NCBI GenBank assembly: GCA_029688905.1
Contig: JARULB010000005.1
Location: 1 to 64,000, forward strand
Length of the DNA: 64,000 nt
DNA from: Balneolales bacterium ANBcel1
GTDB lineage: Bacteria; Bacteroidota; Rhodothermia; Balneolales; Natronogracilivirgulaceae
Direction of reading: 5' to 3'
The position numbers were made by a program, and so were the translations under genes. Shown piece after piece: positions 46,953-56,045 of the stretch; position 1 is the stretch's first letter, and the number at the start of each line of letters is the position of its first letter. The notes under the pieces were generated by a model that had not been told where the DNA came from, ran no database searches, and worked only from the letters and a program-made list of their open reading frames with translations.

Positions 46953-47047
46953 CATTAAATTGAATATTTTCTGACTCTTGCCCAAAAAAGCGCTTTCGCG
47001 AACGGCTTGCAACGGTCGCATCTTCGAAAAACAAATTCCCGGCATGA

Positions 47048-47063
47048 TGCCGATTTATCGGCA
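47048..47063 (-). terminator. possible era terminator
   Basis: A hairpin TGCCGA-TAAA-TCGGCA lies about 24 bases after the era stop on the minus strand, with a T-rich tract (TTTGTTTTT) some distance on. The gap before the T tract makes this a weak call. Confidence 0.35.
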
Positions 47064-47086
47064 GTCCTCCCTCCGGCCTTAATTCC

Positions 47087-47980
47087 CTACCGGTATCCGT
47101 AACTGCTCAGGAAGTTTTCATTATCACGCCATTTTTCCCTGACCTTCACAAACAGCTGAAGGTGCACCTTTCTCCCTGTGAAGGCTTCGATCTCTTTTCG
47201 TGACCGGATTCCCAGCTCTTTCAGGCGTTCGGCTTTTCTGCCGATGACGATCCCTTTTTGGGATGACCGGTTAACCACAATTTCTGCATGGATTCGGTTC
47301 ATCCGGTCCTCTTCCCTGTATTCTATGACATTAACCGCGCAGGAATAGGGAATTTCCTGCTGGTACAGCATGAAGAGTTGTTCCCTGATCAGCTCCGACA
47401 CAAAAAAGCGCAGCGGCAGATCACTGGCTTCATCCTTGGGATAGAAAGGCGGCCCCTCCGGCATGCGCGTCTTGACCCGCTCCACAAGCCGCTGCACATC
47501 GGTTCCCTCCAGGGCCGAAATCGTTATCTCATCGACGTAATCATACCCTTGTGCCCATGCCCTGGTTGTTTCGGCCAGACGTTCACCGGAAACCAGGTCG
47601 GACTTGTTCACCACCAGCATTACCGGCAGTTTCAACTGGCCCAGCGTTTCGTAGACGACATCGGCGGGATCCGGCTGGTCGCGACCATCCACGATATGCA
47701 GTAGCAGGTCGGCGTCGGTCCGGAGCCGTAACACCTGATCCATCATCCGCTCCTGAAGCATGTATGCGGGCTGAATGATGCCCGGGGTATCTAGAAAAAC
47801 GATCTGGGAGTCGTCATCAGAGTAGAATCCCTGAATGCGGTGCCGGGTGGTCTGGGCTTTTGGGGTGATGATGGAGAGTTTCTGTCCGAGCAGCTGGTTG
47901 AACAGGGTAGATTTGCCGGCATTGGGGCGTCCGATGATTCCGACAAAACCCGAGCGGTGGCCGGGGGTGGTGGATTCCAT
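47087..47980 (-). CDS. era: GTPase Era
   Basis: A ribosome-assembly GTPase that binds the 3' end of 16S rRNA. The 297 residues include G1 GRPNAGKST near residue 17, G3 DTPG, G4 NKSD and a C-terminal KH domain (GIVIGRKAERLKELGIRSRKEIE). The ATG at 47980 was chosen because the frame's earlier residues are encoded inside pdxJ and look unrelated; this leaves a 22-base gap from pdxJ. Confidence 0.96.
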   Translation of the reverse strand: MESTTPGHRSGFVGIIGRPNAGKSTLFNQLLGQKLSIITPKAQTTRHRIQGFYSDDDSQIVFLDTPGIIQPAYMLQERMMDQVLRLRTDADLLLHIVDGRDQPDPADVVYETLGQLKLPVMLVVNKSDLVSGERLAETTRAWAQGYDYVDEITISALEGTDVQRLVERVKTRMPEGPPFYPKDEASDLPLRFFVSELIREQLFMLYQQEIPYSCAVNVIEYREEDRMNRIHAEIVVNRSSQKGIVIGRKAERLKELGIRSRKEIEAFTGRKVHLQLFVKVREKWRDNENFLSSYGYR

Positions 47981-48002
47981 AAAAAAGTCCGGGTGTGAGC
48001 GG

Positions 48003-48725
48003 TTATCCTGCGATGATATCTGCCATGCGCCGCACGGTATTTTCAAGTCCGTTGAACAGCGCGTCTGCGATGAGGGCATGCCCGATACTGAGGTCCTGCA
48101 GATGCGGCACCTCCGCAAGCAGCAGGTCGATATTATCAAAATCGAGTCCGTGTCCGGCGTTTACACGCAGGCCGAGTTCATGCGCCTTAATCGCGGCCAG
48201 ACGAAGCCTTTCAAGCTCGTGCTTCTGTTTCCGGGGATCCCGGGCGTTGGCATAGTTGCCGGTGTGCAGTTCCACGGCTTCAACCCCGAGCCGGGCGGAT
48301 AGTTCAATATCGGCGGGATTCGGATCGATAAACAGGCTGATAGCCACGCCGGCGTCCTTCAGCGGCGGAATGACACGATCCCGGAAATCGGGCTCCAGTT
48401 TTTTCATGTTCAGCCCCCCCTCGGTGGTCAGCTCTTCCCGGCTTTCGGGCACCAGGGTGGCAAGGTCTGCCTTCAATTTACAGCAGAAAGCGATCATTTC
48501 ATCCGTGGGAGCCATCTCAAAATCATAGAGCCCGCGTACCGCTTCACGGAGGCGGTACACGTCATCGTCCCGAATGTGCCGCCGGTCTTCCCGAAGGTGG
48601 AACACAATCCCTGCCGCCCCTGCTTCCTCGGCCACCATGGCAGCCCTGACCGGGTCCGGCACCTTTTCGCCTCTCGCGTTCCTTAATGTTGCAACATGAT
48701 CGATATTTACCAGAAGCTGTTTCAT
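48003..48725 (-). CDS. pdxJ: pyridoxine 5'-phosphate synthase PdxJ
   Basis: It condenses 1-deoxyxylulose 5-phosphate with aminoacetone phosphate in vitamin B6 synthesis. The 240-residue TIM barrel shows family motifs: VNIDHVATLRNARG at the start, HLREDRRHI near residue 44, ELHTGNYA and NAGHGLDFDN towards the end. It lies upstream of era and is divergent from metF. Confidence 0.96.
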   Translation of the reverse strand: MKQLLVNIDHVATLRNARGEKVPDPVRAAMVAEEAGAAGIVFHLREDRRHIRDDDVYRLREAVRGLYDFEMAPTDEMIAFCCKLKADLATLVPESREELTTEGGLNMKKLEPDFRDRVIPPLKDAGVAISLFIDPNPADIELSARLGVEAVELHTGNYANARDPRKQKHELERLRLAAIKAHELGLRVNAGHGLDFDNIDLLLAEVPHLQDLSIGHALIADALFNGLENTVRRMADIIAG

Positions 48726-48838
48726 TTCGATAATTTGCTACTCATGCCATTCCGGCGACAAAGTTTCCGGAAATCATGGGAATATGACTATTTTGGGTTT
48801 TCATCGTAATTTACGAATCTGTACCGTTAAGTGAAGCC

Positions 48839-49807
48839 ATGAAAGTTATTGAGCATTACAGCAGGGCGAGCGATCCGCTTATCTCATTTGAAATCATCCC
48901 GCCAAAGCGGGGCGGGTCGGTGTCCAGCGTTTTTGAAACTCTCGATGCGCTCCAAAAGTACCATCCCCCTTTCATCGATGTGACCTCCCATGCCGCCGAG
49001 GTGTATTACGAAGAGTTTCCCGACGGATCGGTCAAGCGCCATACCCGGCGCAAGCGTCCCGGCACCATTGGATTGTGTGCTGCCATCAAACACCGGTACA
49101 ACGTTGACCCGGTTCCGCACCTGATCTGCAGAGGGTTTACCCGCGAAGAGACCGAAGACGCGCTGATTGAGCTGAATTATCTTGGCATTGAGAACGTGCT
49201 GGCGGTCCGTGGCGACGATATCGGGTACCGAAAGCCGAATCCCGAGGCGCGCGGGATTAATGAATATGCAATCGATCTGATTCGCCAGATCAAGAGGATG
49301 AACAGCGGCTATTACCTTGAAAAGCTGGCCAATGCCGAAGCCTCGGATTTTTGCATCGGCGCCGGCGGTTACCCGGAAAAGCATGTCGAAGCGCCCAACC
49401 TGAGCTATGATATAGAGCGACTGAAGGAAAAGGTGGATGCCGGAGCTGATTATATCGTCACCCAAATGTTTTTTGACAACAGCGCTTTTTTCCGGTTTGT
49501 CGATCTGTGCCGGGATGCGGGAATCCGCGTGCCGATTATACCCGGACTCAAAATTCTTGCCACTCACCGGCACCTGACCTCACTCCCGAAGTTTTTCCAT
49601 TTGTCGATACCCGAAACGCTGTCCCGCGAAGTGAATGCCAATCCGCAGCATGCCCTCGACACGGGTGTAGAATGGGCCATCAGCCAGTGCCGCGAGCTGC
49701 TTGACTCCGGGGTTCCGGGCCTGCATTTTTATGTTATGGGCAATCCGGATCCGGCTATACGAGTAATTGACCGGCTGGATGTAGTGCCTTCCGCCGTCAA
49801 AACGTGA
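48839..49807 (+). CDS. metF: methylenetetrahydrofolate reductase MetF
   Basis: An FAD enzyme that makes 5-methyltetrahydrofolate, the methyl donor for methionine synthesis. The 322 residues contain SFEIIPPKRGG near the start, VDVTSHAAEVYYEE-type folate-site residues, the FAD-contact region VLAVRGDD and IVTQMFFDN near residue 205. It is transcribed away from pdxJ and is not linked to the SAM riboswitch operon some 2 kb away. Confidence 0.95.
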   Translation: MKVIEHYSRASDPLISFEIIPPKRGGSVSSVFETLDALQKYHPPFIDVTSHAAEVYYEEFPDGSVKRHTRRKRPGTIGLCAAIKHRYNVDPVPHLICRGFTREETEDALIELNYLGIENVLAVRGDDIGYRKPNPEARGINEYAIDLIRQIKRMNSGYYLEKLANAEASDFCIGAGGYPEKHVEAPNLSYDIERLKEKVDAGADYIVTQMFFDNSAFFRFVDLCRDAGIRVPIIPGLKILATHRHLTSLPKFFHLSIPETLSREVNANPQHALDTGVEWAISQCRELLDSGVPGLHFYVMGNPDPAIRVIDRLDVVPSAVKT

Positions 49808-50304
49808 TCGCTCCGCATCCATCAACAAAAAGAACGACATTGAAGATCCGGAACCACCGACATCTATCTGTGTTGAGCCTGATTATTGGCTGCTGGCTGG
49901 TTGTCTCCTGTGGCTCCCCCCGTGGTGCGGTTGATCCCGAAACCCGCCTCATCCAACATTTCCAGCGGTGGGAGGGTACGCCTTACCGTCTGGGAGGCAG
50001 CACGCGACAGGGCATCGACTGCTCGGCTTTTGTTCAGATAGTCATGAGTGACGCCTTCGGTATCAGCCTCCCCAGAACCACCCGAGAACAGCTGGAGTTC
50101 GGCAGCAGAGTCAATCCCCGCTCCGCGCGACTGGGCGACCTGGTTTTTTTCCAGACCGGCCGCACCACCTTTCATGTCGGGATCATGATGAGGGGGGATT
50201 TTTTTATGCACGCATCTACCAGCCGCGGCGTGACCATCGACCGGCTTTCGGAGCCATACTGGCAACAGCGAATGATCCAGGTCAGACGTGTGGCCGGAAG
50301 GTAA
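49804..50304 (+). CDS. NlpC/P60-family lipoprotein (cell wall endopeptidase)
   Basis: A small peptidase that cleaves peptide stems of peptidoglycan. It has a lipoprotein signal ending VVSC, followed by an NlpC/P60 domain with catalytic Cys in GIDCSAFV, and two His in FHVGIMM and FMHAST. The frame starts with GTG at 49804, overlapping the metF stop. A TTG at 49840 would give a neater signal peptide (MKIRNHRHLS) and is an equal alternative. Outer-membrane or periplasmic location is expected. Confidence 0.85.
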   Translation: MIAPHPSTKRTTLKIRNHRHLSVLSLIIGCWLVVSCGSPRGAVDPETRLIQHFQRWEGTPYRLGGSTRQGIDCSAFVQIVMSDAFGISLPRTTREQLEFGSRVNPRSARLGDLVFFQTGRTTFHVGIMMRGDFFMHASTSRGVTIDRLSEPYWQQRMIQVRRVAGR

Positions 50305-50312
50305 CCGAAACG

Positions 50313-50369
50313 TTTTCCAGGCCTGGAAAAGGGTAACGCCTTACGCATGCCGTCCCGGCAAAACCGGGA
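50313..50369. repeat. palindrome and hairpin between convergent genes
   Basis: An 18-base perfect palindrome TTTTCCAGGCCTGGAAAA (50313-50330) is followed by a hairpin TCCCGG-CAAAA-CCGGGA (50353-50369). Both lie between the NlpC/P60 gene and the convergent DCC gene, where terminators are expected. There is no T tract, so termination is uncertain. Confidence 0.45.
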
Positions 50370-50387
50370 TGTGCTACGCCAACAGCC

Positions 50388-50819
50388 TTATGTGTCCTCA
50401 TCGCTCATCGCCAGAAACCGCTGTTTGTCACCGGGCCCCGGCATCCGGCACTCATTCCTGCGACCAAACCAGGCGTACCTGTTACGCGCAATCAGGCGAT
50501 AGAGGGCGTCCCGCATAATCCGGGGGACAGGCCTGAAAAACCGCAGCAGGCTCACGGGCCCGGACAGGTAACCGCTCAACCGCAATATTGCATCCGACCG
50601 CATATATATCCGGCCGTCATCAATAAACACGACGGTATCTGCTGTTTCCGGGTCGCCTCCGGCCGATTCAAGCAGTTTTCCCGCTTGCGCCGACTGTAAG
50701 GGAGCCAGCAGAATACGCGCTTCAGGGTCACGGTCGATGACGAAGTTAACCCAGCGATTGCAAAGGTTGCAGTACCCGTCGAAGAGCAGTACCGGCCTGT
50801 CGACAGCAGGGATATCCAT
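50388..50819 (-). CDS. DCC-family (DUF393) thiol-disulfide oxidoreductase-like protein
   Basis: A 143-residue protein with the DxxCxxC motif DGYCNLCNRWV at residues 14-24 that names the DCC family, related in fold to thioredoxins. The middle (TVVFIDDGRIYMRSDAILRLS) and the C-terminal basic end match the family. The substrate is unknown. It is monocistronic and divergent from the first receiver gene. Confidence 0.85.
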   Translation of the reverse strand: MDIPAVDRPVLLFDGYCNLCNRWVNFVIDRDPEARILLAPLQSAQAGKLLESAGGDPETADTVVFIDDGRIYMRSDAILRLSGYLSGPVSLLRFFRPVPRIMRDALYRLIARNRYAWFGRRNECRMPGPGDKQRFLAMSDEDT

Positions 50820-50980
50820 GGGCCCGAATTAATGTTAATGTTAACAATAAATAATAAAACAGCGCCATATGGGCTCAATATTGCGTTTTTCTAACTTGGA
50901 GCACAATTGTAATCACGTTAATTTTCTTTTCAAATAAACAGGTTCATGATTACAGACTCCCGGCCTTCAGGCCACTTGTC

Positions 50981-51349
50981 ATGAGAAACATTATCTGCGT
51001 CGAAAACGATCACATCACATCCTATCTTCTGCAAAAGCAGATAGAGCGAATGGGTTACAACCTGATCGCCATGGTCGAAACAGGTGAGGAAGCTATTGAA
51101 AAAGTAAATGCTCTCAAACCGGATCTCGTCCTCATGGACATCAGGCTATCAGGTACCATCGACGGCATTCAGGCGGCGGAAAAAATCAAAGCCGAATCCG
51201 GTGTTCCCCTGATCTTTATAACGGGCAGCGGTGATTTGCAGACCCGAAAAAGAGCGGAAAAGGCCGAGCCCGATGAGTATCTCGTAAAGCCGGTCGAAAT
51301 GAATGTACTTAAAAAAGTCATTCAGAGATCATTGATGGAGGTTGCCTGA
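50981..51349 (+). CDS. stand-alone response regulator receiver protein 1
   Basis: A 122-residue receiver domain without an output domain. The phosphorylation site is Asp53 (LMDIRL), with Thr (FITG) and the Lys of LVKPVE in the expected places. One acidic pocket residue is changed: the usual acidic pair reads Glu8-Asn9, while the neighbouring paralogue has Glu8-Asp9. No histidine kinase is in the window. The protein resembles the one at 51682 along its whole length, so the pair arose by duplication. Confidence 0.9.
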   Translation: MRNIICVENDHITSYLLQKQIERMGYNLIAMVETGEEAIEKVNALKPDLVLMDIRLSGTIDGIQAAEKIKAESGVPLIFITGSGDLQTRKRAEKAEPDEYLVKPVEMNVLKKVIQRSLMEVA

Positions 51350-51681
51350 AGTACAAATTATTCGGTAGCTGGCAAATTGACCGCTGGTTCTGTTTAATGC
51401 GATACGGCTCTTTGTAAACCGGGAATTGCTTGCAACTGAAGCACAAATAAGCGTCCTGCCATCTCTGCGAGCCACACAGTTGCCCTCGTAACAATTACTT
51501 TTCTTTAATATTTTGACCCTTTATATTGAACGGGTCAAGACCGATAACAGCATTGTCTCATTTGCCTAATTCCGTTGAGCCGTCTAGCCACTATAATACA
51601 GAGTACTATTATTCCATACGTGCCCTGCTGTCAGGAGCCTTACTGCAACATATGCATCGTTATAATACCCTGAGAAATCAC
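51350..51681. repeat. intergenic region with inverted repeat
   Basis: These 332 bases separate the two receiver genes. The only structure seen is TTGACCC (51513-51519) with its complement GGGTCAA (51532-51538), 12 bases apart. It may be a hairpin in RNA or a binding site for the second gene's promoter. No open frame is convincing. Confidence 0.4.
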
Positions 51682-52047
51682 ATGAAACGCATTATCCTCG
51701 TTGAAGACGATTTTATTATTGCCTTGCTGCTAGAAAAGCAGATTCAACGAATGGGGTACGAAGTAGCCGACAAAATTGACAATGCCGAGATTGCGGTGGA
51801 GAGAATCCGGACAGAGAATCCCGACCTGATCCTGATGGACATCAAACTGGTGGGAGAAATGGACGGTGTTGATGCCATGATGAAAGTCCGGGAATTCTCC
51901 AACATTCCGGTGATATACCTGACCGGAAACGCTGATGAAAACACGAGGCGGCGTGCTCTGGAAACCGATCCGGAAGGATATCTGATCAAACCGGTCGACA
52001 TGGAGGTCCTCAAGCAGACCATCCGGGAAATAATGAGCGAAAAATAA
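51682..52047 (+). CDS. stand-alone response regulator receiver protein 2
   Basis: A 121-residue receiver-only protein: acidic pocket Glu8-Asp9-Asp10, phospho-Asp53 (LMDIKL), Thr of YLTGN and Lys of LIKPVD. The ATG at 51682 was chosen because the frame's 52 earlier residues precede the domain and look unrelated. It is paralogous to the gene at 50981. Confidence 0.9.
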   Translation: MKRIILVEDDFIIALLLEKQIQRMGYEVADKIDNAEIAVERIRTENPDLILMDIKLVGEMDGVDAMMKVREFSNIPVIYLTGNADENTRRRALETDPEGYLIKPVDMEVLKQTIREIMSEK

Positions 52048-52181
52048 CTTCCGGGGATTGTTCTCCCAAACAGTCTCAAAAATTTAGCCTGGAAATTCGT
52101 TTAACACGGCGCCCTGGTTGTCCGTGAATACTGCCTCTCAATCCACCTGTTTCTGTATTCCGGAGCAGTTCCGTTGCGCTT

Positions 52182-53000
52182 TCAGAACAATCCGTAAAGC
52201 AGTCTGGAGATAACCAGTATCACCAGGAAACCGAACGCAATTTCGAGGGTGCGCATGCGAATAACCCCGAGAAGTTTCACACCGAACCTGGCTCCGACGA
52301 TACTGCCCGCCACCAACGGCAGCGCCAATCCGAAATCAACATATCCGAGCTCATAGCCGGTTAGTCCACCCGCTCCCGGTGTAAGCAATGCAAACTGGAT
52401 CCAACCGGCCAGGGTGATCAGTACGATGGCCAGAGAGGAGATACTGACTACTTTCCGATACCCGAACGAAAGAAAGATGCTCATGGCAGGCACCATGATG
52501 AGACCGCCGCCTACTCCCGCAAGGGATGCCAGAAGTCCCGATGCCAGGCCAAGAACCATGGCAAGGTACCATCGCAGCGGCCTCACCACCTGTCCGGCAG
52601 CCACTTCGGGCTTTTTCTTTTTGAAGAAGTGATACACCGAATAGAGCAGGATGAGGCTGAAAAAGACGGTAAACTCCACTTCGCTGTAATACGGGGATTG
52701 GGCGATGAGCCGGCCCAGGTAGGTTCCGGCAATACCGAATAGCCCGATCTGCATCCCTTCCCGCAGAAACAGATTATCTGACTGATAGTGCTTGAATGTA
52801 CTGCTCAGTGCAGCGACAAAATTGCAGACAAGGCTTGTGCCTACGGTCCACAGCACCGCATTTTCCACTCCGGCATGCTGAAACACGAACAGCAGTACCG
52901 GTACAAACAGGATGCCTCCGCCAAGCCCGAACAAACCCGCGATGATGCCCGCAAGGATGCCGGCCAGCGCTAAAAGTATTATGACAACAGATATCAGCAT
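52182..53000 (-). CDS. TSUP (TauE/SafE) family membrane permease
   Basis: A 272-residue protein with about eight membrane segments and the two repeated glycine-rich motifs of the TSUP family: GLFGLGGGILFVPVL near residue 22 and LAGVGGGLIMVPAM near residue 163. Family members export sulfite, sulfonates or sulfur compounds, but the substrate cannot be read from sequence. It faces away from mutS2. Confidence 0.9.
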   Translation of the reverse strand: MLISVVIILLALAGILAGIIAGLFGLGGGILFVPVLLFVFQHAGVENAVLWTVGTSLVCNFVAALSSTFKHYQSDNLFLREGMQIGLFGIAGTYLGRLIAQSPYYSEVEFTVFFSLILLYSVYHFFKKKKPEVAAGQVVRPLRWYLAMVLGLASGLLASLAGVGGGLIMVPAMSIFLSFGYRKVVSISSLAIVLITLAGWIQFALLTPGAGGLTGYELGYVDFGLALPLVAGSIVGARFGVKLLGVIRMRTLEIAFGFLVILVISRLLYGLF

Positions 53001-53159
53001 AAAATTCGCCCGAAATATACCGGCATCTAACCGGCATAAAAACCTTTTTTTGAATCTGTTTTTTTGCGGAACTTACGGCCGTGACTTGCCGGACGGTTCT
53101 GCTTCTCGCAGGTCACGGAAATCCCCGTGCAGGCATCTCTGATACCATTCCATCAGCGG

Positions 53160-55574
53160 ATGACAAACCAAAACCAGATTGTAATGCATACATTGCCGGC
53201 ATTTGCCGAGAGTAAACTGGAATTTGATAAAATACGCGACGTCCTGGCGGGGTACCTATCCACACCCACCGGCGCCCTGGAAGTCGAGCGTCTGGAACCT
53301 GCCGCTGAATTGGAAACTGTCACCATCCGCCTGGAGTGTTCGGCAGAGATGATGCATTTGCTTGACGCATCCACCGCCCCGCCACTTGAAACACTATATG
53401 ACATCACCGAGGCACTGTCCCGGTCGAAGGTCGAACGCTTCGTCCTTGACGGCGTAACCCTGGTTCAGATTCTGCGCTGGGCCGAATCGGCGAGGAAGCT
53501 GCGCGCTTTTTTCTCGCAACACAAGGAGCCCGCCGAACGATTGTGGGAGATCGCGGGAAAGCTGGTGACGCTAAAAGAACTCGAGAGCCACATCCGCGGG
53601 ATAGTGGATGAAAACGGCGAAGCAAAACCTGATGCCAGTCCGGAACTGGCCCGCATCACAAAAAAGATCCAGACCAGAAAGCAGAACGCCCGCTCCGTAT
53701 TGCAGCGGATCCTGAAACAGGGACGGGAAAGCGGCATGACCAGCGACGAGGAGGCTACCCTGCGCGCCGGCCGCCTTGTAATCCCCGTAAAAGCCGAGTA
53801 CAAAAGAAAAATCAAAGGGTTCATCCACGACACCTCCGCAACCGGCCAGACCGTCTATATCGAACCCCTTGAAGTATTTGAAAACAACAACGAAATCCGC
53901 GAGCTGGAATCGGAGCGTAATCGCGAGATTGAGCGGCTTTTGCGGGAACTCACCGCGCATGTCGGCGCCGTTGCCGACACCATCACCGCCAACAGCCTGC
54001 TCATCGGCAAACTCGATGCCGTCTATGCCTGCGCCAGGCTCGGCATTCGGTGGGAAGGTACCATTCCGGATGTTTCCGCCGACGGCAGACTCTCACTTGG
54101 GTCCTGCCGTAATCCATTATTGCTGATGAAATTCAAGCGGTTTGACGATGGGCGGCGCCAGGTAGTTCCCCTCCATCTTGAAATGGCCCCGGACGATAAA
54201 GGTATCATCATTACCGGTCCGAATGCAGGCGGCAAATCGGTGACCCTGAAGACATTCGGACTCTCAATCATGCTTGCCCATTGCGGAATCCCCGTCCCCG
54301 CACAGGAAGGCGCCATCATTCCGTTTACTTCCGGTATTTATATCGATATGGGGGATGAGCAGTCCATCGACAACGATCTCAGTACGTTTTCATCGCGCCT
54401 GAACTGGATGAAAAAGGTCCTGGATGATGCCGGACCGGCAAGCTGGGTGTTGATGGACGAAGCGGGCAGCGGCACCGACCCTGATGAAGGCACCGCACTG
54501 GTTCAGGGCTTCCTCGAAATACTTTCAGAGAAACGCGTTCGCAGCCTTGTTACCACCCACCATGGCGCTTTGAAGGTTTTTGCCCATGAGACACCGGGCT
54601 GGAGCAACGCCTCCATGGAGTTTGACCAGAAAACCCTCTCGCCTACCTATATGTTCCGCAAGGGCATTCCGGGCAGCAGTTATGCCTTTGAAATCGCCGA
54701 CCGGCTGAACGTACCGGGAGAGCTGACCCGTCGGGCGCGTGAGTGGGTCGGTGAAAGTAAAAACAGGATGGAGTCTCTGATCATCAGCCTGGAACAGGAG
54801 GCCCAGGAGCTCCAGAGCCGCCGCGATGACGTTGCCAGGCAACAGCGTTCCATTGCCGATTCCCGGCAGAAGCTGGAAAGCCGGCTCAGCCGTATTGAGG
54901 ATGAACGTGATGCCATCCGGCGAAAAGCTCTCGACAAGGCCGACACGCTGCTGAAGGATGCCAACCGGAAAATTGAGGAGGCCATACGCGCCGCCGCCGA
55001 AAAAGACAAGGAATCACTCAAAAAGAAACGGGAGGAAGTCAAGCAGCTTGACACTTCGGTCCGGAAGCAGAGAAAACAACGCACGAAAGTACGAAGCAGA
55101 CATAGTGGCACCGGACAGCCGCCGTCAACAGGCGATTTTGTCCGGCTGATCGACAGCAATGCCGTTGGAGAGCTGGTGGAGATCAGCGGGAAAAAGGCAA
55201 CGGTGGATGTCAACGGGCTGCGCCTGAAGACTCGCTACGACAACCTGGAGCGGACGGAGCGGGCCGTAACCGGCAAAAAACCGGAAGGATACCGGATACG
55301 GATAAACCGGGCCGAGAGCCGTGACGCCCGGCCTTTCAGTCCGCGGCTCGACATCCGCGGAAAGCGGGGAGATGAAGCGGTGCGGGAAGTGACCCGCTTT
55401 GTTGATGAGGGGTTGTCCAGGGGAATCCAGCAGCTCTCCATCATCCACGGAAGAGGTGACGGCATCCTCAGAAAACTTGTGCATGAACATCTGCAGGCGC
55501 GGGCGGATGTCACCAGGTTCGAAGCGGCGCCCATTGAGGAAGGGGGCGACGGATGCACTTATGTCTATCTTTGA
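53160..55574 (+). CDS. mutS2: MutS2 family DNA/ribosome ATPase
   Basis: A MutS-related ATPase that suppresses recombination or rescues collided ribosomes. It has a helical core, Walker A GPNAGGKSVTLKT near residue 355, a Walker B-like VLMDEAGSGTDPDEG, then a coiled coil (about 520-640), a KOW-like segment and a C-terminal Smr domain (LDIRGKRGDEAV and SIIHGRGDGILR). The ATG at 53160 was used as the first ATG of a frame that opens at a GTG at 53127; an ATG at 53184 is equally possible. Confidence 0.94.
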   Translation: MTNQNQIVMHTLPAFAESKLEFDKIRDVLAGYLSTPTGALEVERLEPAAELETVTIRLECSAEMMHLLDASTAPPLETLYDITEALSRSKVERFVLDGVTLVQILRWAESARKLRAFFSQHKEPAERLWEIAGKLVTLKELESHIRGIVDENGEAKPDASPELARITKKIQTRKQNARSVLQRILKQGRESGMTSDEEATLRAGRLVIPVKAEYKRKIKGFIHDTSATGQTVYIEPLEVFENNNEIRELESERNREIERLLRELTAHVGAVADTITANSLLIGKLDAVYACARLGIRWEGTIPDVSADGRLSLGSCRNPLLLMKFKRFDDGRRQVVPLHLEMAPDDKGIIITGPNAGGKSVTLKTFGLSIMLAHCGIPVPAQEGAIIPFTSGIYIDMGDEQSIDNDLSTFSSRLNWMKKVLDDAGPASWVLMDEAGSGTDPDEGTALVQGFLEILSEKRVRSLVTTHHGALKVFAHETPGWSNASMEFDQKTLSPTYMFRKGIPGSSYAFEIADRLNVPGELTRRAREWVGESKNRMESLIISLEQEAQELQSRRDDVARQQRSIADSRQKLESRLSRIEDERDAIRRKALDKADTLLKDANRKIEEAIRAAAEKDKESLKKKREEVKQLDTSVRKQRKQRTKVRSRHSGTGQPPSTGDFVRLIDSNAVGELVEISGKKATVDVNGLRLKTRYDNLERTERAVTGKKPEGYRIRINRAESRDARPFSPRLDIRGKRGDEAVREVTRFVDEGLSRGIQQLSIIHGRGDGILRKLVHEHLQARADVTRFEAAPIEEGGDGCTYVYL

Positions 55575-55741
55575 GAGAGTAGAATTTGACCCAAACGATC
55601 CCGATGATGTTGAGACGGATACACTTTGAGCAGAGGCTCGCTCTACCAAATTTAGCTGCCTTTCGTTGCGCAGCCGCCGCACCGGTGGAAATCCTGATTT
55701 TCCGGTGGAAAACTCTTTTGACACAGTTGCGTGCCAGGCTG

Positions 55742-55978
55742 TCAGAGTTTCAGCGGATTGACGCCGATCAGCCAGAGAAGCACAATCAGGACAATGGCCC
55801 AGATGGTCATTAACAGGATCTTCATTGCGACAAGTATTGCCGCCTCCCGTCCGGTAAGCCTGGCCGGAAGACCGTAGCCCATGCGATACATCATCCACCG
55901 TGACCCTAACGATGATGCCACAAATATCAGCAGTAATATCAGTAAATCGACAGCGGTGTGGTCCATAGCCGTTTGCAA
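55742..55978 (-). CDS. small membrane protein of unknown function
   Basis: A 78-residue protein with two predicted membrane helices (residues about 9-27 and 47-70) joined by a basic loop containing SRWMMYRMGYGLPARL. An ATG at 55966 is an alternative start. It is convergent to mutS2 and 67 bases from the barrel-protein gene on the same strand. No family is recognised. Confidence 0.55.
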   Translation of the reverse strand: MQTAMDHTAVDLLILLLIFVASSLGSRWMMYRMGYGLPARLTGREAAILVAMKILLMTIWAIVLIVLLWLIGVNPLKL

Positions 55979-56045
55979 TCAGGTTGGATGGGGTTCATTG
56001 CTATTTTCCGGGACAACGCCGGGGAGCGGATTCCTTCCGGTGCGT

